Shown here: piece by piece, positions 58,227 through 64,000 of the stretch | Numbering within the stretch: the stretch's first letter is position 1 | Layout: each line of letters starts with the position of its first letter | Source of the DNA: Streptomyces sp. NBC_00193 | GTDB lineage: Bacteria; Actinomycetota; Actinomycetes; Streptomycetales; Streptomycetaceae | Assembly: GCF_026342735.1 (NCBI RefSeq) | Contig: NZ_JAPEMM010000001.1 | Span: 4,712,001-4,776,000, forward strand | Direction of reading: 5' to 3' | Length of the DNA stretch: 64,000 nt | Notes under the pieces: generated by a model | The model's input: the letters and a program-made list of their open reading frames with translations, nothing else | The model's database searches: none | Told to the model about the DNA's origin: nothing | Program-made: the position numbers and the translations under genes

Positions 58227-58859
58227 CTAAATGCCCAGTGCTGTCCTCGTGAGCTGGGCGATGGCTTCCTTCGGGCCGTCCAGTTCCACCGCGGCAGCGT
58301 CCTGGCGGCCGAAGCAGAACAGGGTCAGTTCCCCGGGCTCGCCCGTCACCGTCACCACCGGCGCACCCTTGTGCGCCACCGCCGTCTGGCCGTTCGGGCG
58401 GCGCAGCACCAGGCCCACCGGGGAGCGGCGGCCCGTCAGACGGGCCAGCTTTTCCAGGCGGGACCAGAGGGAGTCGGAGAAGACCGGGTCCAGGGGGCGC
58501 GGGGACCAGTCCGGCTGGGCTCGGCGGACGTCCTCGGCGTGGACGTAGAACTCCACCGCGTTCGCCAGCTCGTCGATCTGCTTCAGCGAGTAGAGGGACA
58601 TCTTCGGCGGGCCGGTCCGGATCAACTGGATGAGTTCCTCGTACGGCTTGGCCGCGTACTCCTCCATCGCCTTGTCCAGGCGGGCCTTCAGCACGTTCAG
58701 GAGCAGTCCGCCCGCCGCGTCCGGGCGACGCTCCCGGACCACCACGTGCGCGGCGAGCTCCCGTGTCCGCCAGCCGTCGCACAGCGTCGGCGCCTCCGGG
58801 CCCGCCGACTCCAACAGGTCGGCCAGCAGCAGTCGTTCACGCTTCGCATGGGTAGACAT
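58227..58859 (-). CDS. TIGR03085-type protein (DinB/mycothiol-dependent maleylpyruvate isomerase-like)
   Basis: 210-aa helical protein. The N-terminal half (ERLLLADLLESAGPEAPTLC, WRTRELAAHVVVRERRPDA) resembles the DinB-like four-helix metal-binding fold of mycothiol-dependent enzymes, with His in AAHVV and in EFYVHAEDVRRA as likely ligands. The C-terminal part (VGLVLRRPNGQTAV...) is an MDMPI-type domain. The reaction is unknown. ATG 58859 is used; hisI is divergent, 92 nt away. Confidence 0.85.
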   Translation of the reverse strand: MSTHAKRERLLLADLLESAGPEAPTLCDGWRTRELAAHVVVRERRPDAAGGLLLNVLKARLDKAMEEYAAKPYEELIQLIRTGPPKMSLYSLKQIDELANAVEFYVHAEDVRRAQPDWSPRPLDPVFSDSLWSRLEKLARLTGRRSPVGLVLRRPNGQTAVAHKGAPVVTVTGEPGELTLFCFGRQDAAAVELDGPKEAIAQLTRTALGI

Positions 58860-58938
58860 GCGGGCCAGCCTACGGCTGGAACCCGCCCCGTGCTGCCCAT
58901 CAGGCGGACAGGGATCCTTGATCGTCCCCCCGGCCCGG

Positions 58939-58944
58939 CACAAT
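58939..58944 (+). promoter_or_regulatory. Candidate -10 box for a leaderless hisI-trpE transcript
   Basis: CACAAT lies 7 nt before ATG 58952. TTGATC at 58918-58923 is a possible -35 with a short 15-nt spacer. The context GGCACAAT resembles those at 33153 and 47161. Confidence 0.45.
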
Positions 58945-58951
58945 GGCTCCC

Positions 58952-59332
58952 ATGAGTACGTCCTCCCTCGATCCCGCCATCGCCGCCCGCCTCAAGCGCT
59001 CCGCGGACGGTCTGGTCCCGGCCATCGCCCAGCAGTACGACACCGGTGAGGTGCTCATGCTCGGCTGGATGGACGACGAGGCCCTGCACCGCACCCTGAC
59101 CACCGGCCGCTGCACGTACTGGTCGCGCAGCCGTCAGGAGTACTGGGTGAAGGGGGACACTTCCGGCCACTTCCAGCACGTGAAGTCCGTCGCGCTCGAC
59201 TGCGACGCCGACACCGTGCTCGTCAAGGTGGACCAGGTCGGGGCGGCCTGCCACACCGGTGCCCGGACGTGTTTCGATGCCGACGTCCTGCCCCTGGCCG
59301 GTCCCTCCGGCCCCACTGCCGAAGCCGAATAG
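58952..59332 (+). CDS. hisI: HisI, phosphoribosyl-AMP cyclohydrolase
   Basis: 126-aa metal-dependent cyclohydrolase, third step of histidine synthesis. MLGWMDDEALHRTLTTG, YWSRSRQEYWVKGDTSGH, DCDADTVLVKV and ACHTGARTCF contain the Cys and Asp metal ligands. It lacks a HisE domain. ATG 58952 is favoured by the leaderless -10 spacing; ATG 58943 falls within that box. trpE follows after 31 nt, so hisI and trpE are probably co-transcribed. Confidence 0.95.
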   Translation: MSTSSLDPAIAARLKRSADGLVPAIAQQYDTGEVLMLGWMDDEALHRTLTTGRCTYWSRSRQEYWVKGDTSGHFQHVKSVALDCDADTVLVKVDQVGAACHTGARTCFDADVLPLAGPSGPTAEAE

Positions 59333-59363
59333 CCGAAGCCGATCACAAGTAAGGTCCCACGCC

Positions 59364-60854
59364 ATGGATCTTGAGACGTTCCGCAAGCTCGCGGCCGACC
59401 GCCGCGTCATCCCCGTCAGCCGCAAGCTGCTGGCGGACGGTGACACGCCCGTCGGGCTCTACCGCAAGCTGGCCGCCGAACGCCCCGGGACGTTCCTCCT
59501 GGAGTCCGCCGAGAACGGCCGCTCCTGGTCGCGCTACTCCTTCGTCGGCGTCCGCAGCGCCTCCACCCTCACGGTCCGGGACGGCCAGGCCCACTGGATC
59601 GGCACCCCGCCCGTGGGTGTCCCGACCTCCGGCGACCCCCTGGAGGCCCTGCGGCAGACGGTGGAGGCCCTGCACACCCCCCGCGACCTCGCCTCCGGGA
59701 TGCCGCCCTTCACCGGCGGCATGGTCGGCTACCTCGGCTACGACATCGTGCGCCGGCTGGAGCGCATCGGCGAGCACACCGAGGACGACCTGCAGCTGCC
59801 CGAGCTGACCATGCTGCTCACCTCCGACCTGGCGGTCCTGGACCACTGGGACGGGACCGTCCAGCTCATCGCCAACGCCATCAACCACAACGACCTCGCC
59901 GCGGGCGTGGACGAGGCGTACGCGGACGCCGTCGCGCGCCTCGACGCGATGGAGGCCGACCTCGCGCGGCCCGCCCCCTACGCGCCGATGCCGCTGCCCG
60001 CCTCCGAACTGCCGGAGTACTCGGCCCTGTGGGGCGGCGCGAAGTACCAGGACGCCGTGGAGGACGTGAAGGAGCGGATCCGGGCCGGCGAGGCCTTCCA
60101 GGTGGTGCCCTCGCAGCGGTTCGAGACCCCGTGCAGCGCCTCCGCGCTCGACGTCTACCGGGTGCTGCGGGCCACGAACCCCTCCCCGTACATGTACCTC
60201 TTCCGCTTCGAGAACGGCTTCGACGTCGTCGGGTCCAGCCCCGAGGCGCTGGTCAAGGTCGAGGACGGGCGGGCCATGGTCCACCCCATCGCCGGCACCC
60301 GGCACCGCGGCGCCACCCCGCAGCAGGACAACGAGCTCGCCGACGAGCTGCTGGCCGACCCCAAGGAGCGCGCCGAGCACCTCATGCTCGTCGACCTCGG
60401 CCGCAACGACCTCGGCCGGGTCTGCGAGCCGGGATCGGTGGAGGTCGTCGACTTCATGAGCATCGAGCGGTACTCGCACGTCATGCACATCGTCTCGACC
60501 GTCACCGGGCGCGTCGCCGAGGGCAGGACCGCCTTCGACGTGCTCACCGCCTGCTTCCCGGCCGGCACCCTGTCCGGCGCGCCCAAGCCGCGCGCCATGC
60601 AGATCATCGAGGAGCTGGAGCCCACCCGCCGCGGGCTCTACGGCGGCTGCGTCGGCTACCTCGACTTCGCCGGGGACTCGGACACCGCCATCGCCATCCG
60701 CACCGCGCTGCTGCGCGACGGGAAGGCGTACGTGCAGGCCGGCGCCGGGGTCGTCGCCGACTCGGTGCCCGAGCTGGAGGACGCCGAGTGCCGCAACAAG
60801 GCCGCTGCGGTGCTCCGCGCGGTGGCAGCGGCGAACCGCCTCCACGGCGCCTGA
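59364..60854 (+). CDS. trpE: TrpE, anthranilate synthase component I
   Basis: 496-aa chorismate-using enzyme. The Trp feedback motif LLES is at residues 45-48. The chorismate-binding half has QVVPSQRFE, VVGSSPEALVKVEDG, PIAGTRHRG, LVDLGRNDLGRV and GTLSGAPKPRAMQII. It needs a TrpG glutaminase, which is not in the window. No Trp-rich leader or attenuator lies before it, since only 31 nt separate it from hisI. Confidence 0.96.
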   Translation: MDLETFRKLAADRRVIPVSRKLLADGDTPVGLYRKLAAERPGTFLLESAENGRSWSRYSFVGVRSASTLTVRDGQAHWIGTPPVGVPTSGDPLEALRQTVEALHTPRDLASGMPPFTGGMVGYLGYDIVRRLERIGEHTEDDLQLPELTMLLTSDLAVLDHWDGTVQLIANAINHNDLAAGVDEAYADAVARLDAMEADLARPAPYAPMPLPASELPEYSALWGGAKYQDAVEDVKERIRAGEAFQVVPSQRFETPCSASALDVYRVLRATNPSPYMYLFRFENGFDVVGSSPEALVKVEDGRAMVHPIAGTRHRGATPQQDNELADELLADPKERAEHLMLVDLGRNDLGRVCEPGSVEVVDFMSIERYSHVMHIVSTVTGRVAEGRTAFDVLTACFPAGTLSGAPKPRAMQIIEELEPTRRGLYGGCVGYLDFAGDSDTAIAIRTALLRDGKAYVQAGAGVVADSVPELEDAECRNKAAAVLRAVAAANRLHGA

Positions 60855-60877
60855 GCGCGTAGGGGATAGTGGGGTAC

Positions 60878-61543
60878 GTGAGTGCCGTACCCCCGCCCCG
60901 AACCGAACACGCCGATGCCGCCGCCGAGCCCGAGGCCCCCTCGGCCCGCGGCGGCCGCCGCAGCGTGGCCGTCGCGCTGCTGCTCGGCGCGCTCGGTGCC
61001 ACCGTCGTCCTGCTCGCCTCCGGCCGCGTCTGGGCCCGGGGCGTCGCCGCCATCGGCGGCGGCTCGCTGCCGGTGACCGCCGACGGGCGGGCCGTCACCG
61101 GCCTGCCCGCCGCCCTGGCCATCGTCGGGCTCGCCGCCCTGGTCGCCGTCTTCGCCGTACGCGGCCGGAGCCGGCTGCTGGTCTCGGCGCTGCTCGCGCT
61201 GAGCGGCCTGGGCGCCGGGGCCGCCGCCCTGGCCAACGCGGACGGCCGCAGCGCCCTGGACGCGGAGGCGGCCCGTACGACGGCCGACACCGCGGCCCAC
61301 GTGGCCGGCCTGACCCATACGGCCTGGCCCTACGTGACGGCCGCCGGCGGGGCGCTGATCCTGCTGGCCGGACTGCTCGCGCTGCGCTTCGGGAGCGCCT
61401 GGCCCACGATGGGCGGCCGCTACGAGCGCGACGGCAGCCCGCGACCCCGCAAGGCGGCCGTGGTGGACCCGGACCGGCCGGAGGACCTGTGGAAGGCTCT
61501 GGACCGGGGCGAGGACCCCACCGGCCCGGAGCCGACCCCCTGA
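60878..61543 (+). CDS. Trp-operon-associated membrane protein (TIGR02234 type)
   Basis: 221-aa membrane protein with four hydrophobic segments (about 25-45, 70-90, 98-120 and 150-170) and a charged tail rich in Pro and Asp. The pattern fits the actinobacterial family found beside trpE/trpC, of unknown function. GTG 60878 is 7 nt past GATAGT (60865-60870), a possible leaderless -10 box, though it is also only 23 nt from the trpE stop. Confidence 0.8.
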   Translation: MSAVPPPRTEHADAAAEPEAPSARGGRRSVAVALLLGALGATVVLLASGRVWARGVAAIGGGSLPVTADGRAVTGLPAALAIVGLAALVAVFAVRGRSRLLVSALLALSGLGAGAAALANADGRSALDAEAARTTADTAAHVAGLTHTAWPYVTAAGGALILLAGLLALRFGSAWPTMGGRYERDGSPRPRKAAVVDPDRPEDLWKALDRGEDPTGPEPTP

Positions 61544-61610
61544 ACCCCTGAACCAGGAGCCGACCCCGTGAACGAGGTCGCCTCCTGGTACGGGACAATG
61601 ACCATCGAGC

Positions 61611-61659
61611 GTTCGACACAGCACCGTTCGACACAGCATGTGCGGCGTGCGACAGAGCA
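61611..61659 (+). repeat. Three short direct repeats before the HGxxPAAW gene
   Basis: GTTCGACACAGCA is found exactly at 61611-61623 and 61626-61638, with a degenerate third copy (GTGCGACAGAGCA) at 61647-61659. GACAAT at about 61593-61598 is a -10-like box just upstream, so the repeats would lie in the mRNA leader. Confidence 0.55.
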
Positions 61660-61682
61660 CACCCGAGTACGAGGAGCAACTC

Positions 61683-61934
61683 ATGGCGGGCACTAGCCAC
61701 GGACACACCCCGGCCGCCTGGACCGGTGTCATCATCGCCTTCATCGGTTTCAGCATCTCCGGCGCCTTCATGGTGCTGGCGAACCCGCTGGGCTTCTGGG
61801 CGGGCCTCGTCGTCGTCGCCATCGGCGGTGTCGTGGGCATGGCCATGAAGGCCGCGGGCATGGGTGCGCCGAAGTCCGCGCACCAGGACCTCGCCGAGGT
61901 CATCGCCGCGAACCGCGTCGCCGCGAAGGTCTGA
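61683..61934 (+). CDS. HGxxPAAW-family small membrane protein
   Basis: 83-aa protein with the family motif HGHTPAAW at about residues 6-13, two membrane helices (about 14-33 and 37-56) and a short charged tail. It is a conserved actinobacterial family in the trp region with unknown function. GAGGAG ends 6 nt before ATG 61683. A terminator follows 38 nt after the stop. Confidence 0.85.
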   Translation: MAGTSHGHTPAAWTGVIIAFIGFSISGAFMVLANPLGFWAGLVVVAIGGVVGMAMKAAGMGAPKSAHQDLAEVIAANRVAAKV

Positions 61935-61972
61935 CGGGCCCGACCAGGCGGTAGCCGGTACGCAGGTTTTCG

Positions 61973-62003
61973 AAAGGCGCGGCCCTGTCGGGCTGCGCCT
62001 TTT
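61973..62003 (+). terminator. Intrinsic terminator after the HGxxPAAW gene
   Basis: AAAGGCGC (61973-61980) pairs with GCGCCTTT (61995-62002); the loop contains a further GCCC/GGGC pair. The right arm ends in a T run, rare in this GC-rich DNA. It should end the hisI-trpE transcript. Confidence 0.75.
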
Positions 62004-62027
62004 GTCATGAGCGGAGAGAATCAGCGG

Positions 62028-62477
62028 GTGGACGCCTCCTCTGGAACGACCGACCTCGCGCCGCCTCCCGCGCCCGTGTCCCGGGCCGGCCGGCTGGCGC
62101 GTCCGGCGCTCACGCTGGCCGCGGCCGCCGCGGCCCTCGCGTACGTGGGGACCGTGGACCCGAACGAGCCCGGCCACTATCCGGTCTGCCCGCTGTTCCG
62201 GCTGACCGGGGTCCTGTGCCCCGGCTGCGGCGGGCTGCGCAGCGCACACGCGTTCGCCCATGGCGATCTCGTGACAGCAATCGGGGCAAATGCACTGGCG
62301 GTCACCGGCTACTTCTTCTTCGCCGGAGTCATGCTCCTGTGGCTGGTTCGCGCCTATCGGGGGGTGCCGGGTCCGAGGCTCGTCGTTCGGCCGTTGTACT
62401 GGTGGGGGATCGGTGCGGTGGCCCTGATCTTCTCCGTTGTCCGGAACCTGCCCATGGGCTCCTTCCTGGCGCCCTGA
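62028..62477 (+). CDS. DUF2752 membrane protein
   Basis: 149-aa membrane protein with three hydrophobic helices (about 22-42, 85-105 and 122-140). The DUF2752 motif CPLFRLTGVLCPGCGGLRS, with three conserved Cys, is at about 54-72. Function unknown. GTG 62028 has GGAGAG 9 nt upstream. ATG 62007 is in frame but begins 4 nt after the terminator and lacks a ribosome-binding site. Confidence 0.85.
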   Translation: MDASSGTTDLAPPPAPVSRAGRLARPALTLAAAAAALAYVGTVDPNEPGHYPVCPLFRLTGVLCPGCGGLRSAHAFAHGDLVTAIGANALAVTGYFFFAGVMLLWLVRAYRGVPGPRLVVRPLYWWGIGAVALIFSVVRNLPMGSFLAP

Positions 62478-62564
62478 GGTATAGCTGAAGTAAATATTCC
62501 GGATGTCCATTTAATGGGACGCCGTCAACCGCGTGCGGAGGGCAAGGCGTCCTGCGGATACCAT

Positions 62565-62593
62565 TTGAACTGCTGACCTTGCAGTTGTATGTG
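62565..62593 (+). promoter_or_regulatory. Candidate trpC promoter
   Basis: TTGAAC (62565-62570) and TATGTG (62588-62593) are 17 nt apart in an unusually AT-rich 162-nt gap. A small palindrome CCATTTAATGG (62507-62517) lies about 50 bp upstream and could bind a regulator. Confidence 0.4.
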
Positions 62594-62639
62594 TCTGCAA
62601 GGCGGCCGACCGTCATCGACCCGGAAGGGGGCCGCTCGC

Positions 62640-63449
62640 GTGAGTGTGCTCGACGAGATCATCGAAGGGGTCCGCGAAGACCTTGCCGAACGGCAGGCGC
62701 GCGTCAGCCTCGACGAGCTCAAGGAGCGTGCCGCCAAGGCGCCCCAGGCCAAGGACGGCGTCGCTGCCCTGCGCGGCGACAGCGTCAAGGTGATCTGCGA
62801 GGTCAAGCGTTCCAGCCCCTCCAAGGGTGCGCTCGCCGCCATCGCCGATCCGGCCGGGCTCGCCGCCGACTACGAAGCGGGCGGTGCGGCGGTCATTTCC
62901 GTCCTCACCGAGCAGCGTCGTTTCGGTGGCTCGCTGGCCGACCTGGAGGCCGTCCGCGCCCGCGTGGACATCCCGATCCTGCGCAAGGACTTCATCGTCA
63001 CGGCGTACCAGCTGTGGGAGGCCCGCGCCTACGGCGCCGACCTCGTGCTGCTGATCGTCGCGGCCCTGGAGCAGGAGGCCCTCGTCTCCCTCATCGAGCG
63101 GGCCGAGTCCATCGGCCTCACCCCGCTCGTCGAGGTCCACGACGAGGAGGAGATCGAGCGTGCGGTCGCGGCAGGCGCCAAGATCATCGGCGTCAACGCC
63201 CGCAACCTGAAGGACCTCAAGGTCGACCGCTCCACCTTCGAGCGGATCGTCGGAGAGATCCCGGCCCACATCGTCAAGGTTGCCGAATCCGGCATCCGCG
63301 GGCCGCACGACCTGATCGCCTATGCGAACGAGGGCGCGGACGCCGTCCTCGTCGGGGAGTCCCTGGTGACCGGCCGCGACCCGAAGGCGGCCGTGGCCGA
63401 CCTCGTCGCCGCCGGCGCCCACCCCGCCCTGCGCCACGGGCGGAGCTGA
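62640..63449 (+). CDS. trpC: TrpC, indole-3-glycerol phosphate synthase
   Basis: 269-aa TIM-barrel enzyme closing the indole ring. VICEVKRSSPSKG with the catalytic Lys, ISVLTEQRRFGGS, PILRKDFIVTAYQ, LVEVHDEEEIERA, IIGVNARNLKDLKVD and VAESGIRGPHD are complete. Monofunctional. GTG 62640 is preceded by GGAAGGGGG at 13-17 nt. It opens the trpC-trpM-trpB unit known in Streptomyces as trpCXBA. Confidence 0.96.
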   Translation: MSVLDEIIEGVREDLAERQARVSLDELKERAAKAPQAKDGVAALRGDSVKVICEVKRSSPSKGALAAIADPAGLAADYEAGGAAVISVLTEQRRFGGSLADLEAVRARVDIPILRKDFIVTAYQLWEARAYGADLVLLIVAALEQEALVSLIERAESIGLTPLVEVHDEEEIERAVAAGAKIIGVNARNLKDLKVDRSTFERIVGEIPAHIVKVAESGIRGPHDLIAYANEGADAVLVGESLVTGRDPKAAVADLVAAGAHPALRHGRS

Positions 63450-63458
63450 CCCGCACCC

Positions 63459-63668
63459 ATGGCCCGAAACCGCCCCTCCGTCCGCACCCGACCGGGCTCC
63501 GGCCTGGCCGGCGTGCCGACGGCGCACGCGCCCCTGGCGCGCGGCTGCCGCCCTCGCGGCTGCCGCGCCCCGGCCCGGCGCGTGCGCGGGCGGCGGGTCC
63601 GGTACGTGATCGGCTCCGAGCCCGGTCAGGTCAACGGCATGCGATGGCGACCCGGAGTCGCGTCGTAA
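63459..63668 (+). CDS. trpM: TrpM (TrpX)-like small protein
   Basis: 69-aa basic protein between trpC and trpB, exactly where S. coelicolor has trpX/trpM, a small gene reported to modulate tryptophan synthesis and differentiation. It is Arg/Pro/Gly-rich, has two Cys in GCRPRGC and ends in a better ordered stretch RVRYVIGSEPGQVNGMRWRP. ATG 63459 is 10 nt after trpC. The identity rests on position, size and composition, since I cannot align it. Confidence 0.6.
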   Translation: MARNRPSVRTRPGSGLAGVPTAHAPLARGCRPRGCRAPARRVRGRRVRYVIGSEPGQVNGMRWRPGVAS

Positions 63669-63683
63669 CGAGACCCGCCGGAC

Positions 63684-63753
63684 GGTGTACGTCGTACACC
63701 CGCGTCCGTCGGCGTCCCGTCACGGTCCGTCCCCCGAGCCGCCGGCTCCGGGG
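63684..63753 (+). promoter_or_regulatory. Two hairpins between trpM and trpB
   Basis: GGTGTAC (63684-63690) and GTACACC (63694-63700) form a perfect stem with a GTC loop. A second stem, CCCCGAGCC (63732-63740) with GGCTCCGGGG (63744-63753), has one bulged base. They lie in a 196-nt gap that is otherwise without a gene and could terminate, attenuate or set the ratio of trpC to trpBA expression. Confidence 0.5.
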
Positions 63754-63864
63754 CGGGCCGCTCCGCACCCTCGTACGCCCATGCCCCAGCGGGGTGTGCG
63801 CATCGCGGGCGGACGGCGCAATACGGTGAAGGCATCCGCGTCGCATCCGTAGGAGTACCTGGGC

Positions 63865-64000
63865 ATGTCCAGCGCCAGCAGTTTCTTCATCCCGGACCCC
63901 GAGGGTCACATCCCGAACGCCGAGGGCTACTTCGGCGACTTCGGCGGCAAGTTCATCCCGGAGGCGCTCGTCGCCGCCGTGGACGAGGTCGCCGTCGAGT
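63865..64000 (+). CDS. trpB: TrpB, tryptophan synthase beta subunit, 5' end only
   Basis: The first 45 codons are present and the frame is open to the window end. The start MSSASSFFIPDPEGHIPNAE leads into GYFGDFGGKFIPEALVAAVDE, the strongly conserved TrpB opening (YFG.FGG.F.PE). AGGAG (63851-63855) lies 9 nt before ATG 63865. Confidence 0.93.
   Translation, partial: MSSASSFFIPDPEGHIPNAEGYFGDFGGKFIPEALVAAVDEVAVE

Noticed and set aside
59333..59363. A possible trp leader-peptide attenuator before trpE
   Set aside because: Only 31 nt separate hisI and trpE, with no Trp codons or alternative stems.

Overview
The window is chromosomal DNA from a Streptomyces, or a very close relative. The evidence is the very high GC content, codons that almost always end in G or C, many GTG starts, 4-nt ATGA/GTGA gene overlaps, LL-DAP-type cell-wall genes, a PriA-type HisA, a TrpM-like gene and the typical streptomycete order dcw cluster - ileS - lspA - rluD - dnaE - his - trp. 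I saw no rRNA, tRNA, CRISPR array, prophage or complete insertion sequence.

Region 1 (1-17.6 kb, +) is the division and cell-wall cluster: rsmH (3' end), ftsL, ftsI, murE, murF, mraY, murD, ftsW, murG, ftsQ, ftsZ, pgeF, yggS, sepF, yggT and divIVA. It makes lipid II, polymerises and cross-links it at septa, and positions septal and tip growth. The ftsQ-ftsZ and yggS-sepF gaps carry regulatory sequence, including GACAC motifs of the kind bound by the sporulation regulator WhiA.

Region 2 (17.6-24.8 kb) holds ileS on the minus strand under a translational T-box, then on the plus strand a DksA/TraR zinc-finger protein with a histone-like tail, lspA, an RluD-type pseudouridine synthase and a GNAT acetyltransferase.

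Region 3 (24.8-33.1 kb) looks accessory: a CPA1 cation/proton antiporter, a DUF4328 membrane protein, a minus-strand pair made of a second MurG-like glycosyltransferase and a LegB-like sugar-nucleotide dehydratase, a divergent OmpR-type two-component system sharing a 72-bp control region with that pair, and an MscS channel.

Region 4 (33.1-43.7 kb) contains an alpha/beta hydrolase, a secreted M43-type metalloprotease, a Tat-exported PhoD phosphatase, a membrane-anchored DsbA-like oxidoreductase, a membrane protein, a DUF2252 protein, dnaE and a 56-aa basic protein. Region 5 (43.8-51.0 kb) contains a NYN-domain protein, an ABC exporter, a DUF2567 protein, a YbaK deacylase, a Lon-substrate-domain protein and a predicted beta-helix membrane protein.

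Region 6 (51.1-64 kb) is amino-acid biosynthesis: hisD-hisC-hisB-(55-aa membrane protein)-hisH-priA-ridA-hisF, an MFS transporter, a TIGR03085 protein, then hisI-trpE-(three small membrane proteins)-trpC-trpM-trpB (cut by the window end).

Across the window, five related palindromic repeats of about 100-280 bp sit only between genes (copies near 660, 17656, 24784, 31968 and 47891). One separates ftsL from ftsI inside the otherwise tight dcw cluster. Several genes have a TANNNT-like -10 box only 6-8 nt before the start codon, which predicts leaderless mRNAs.
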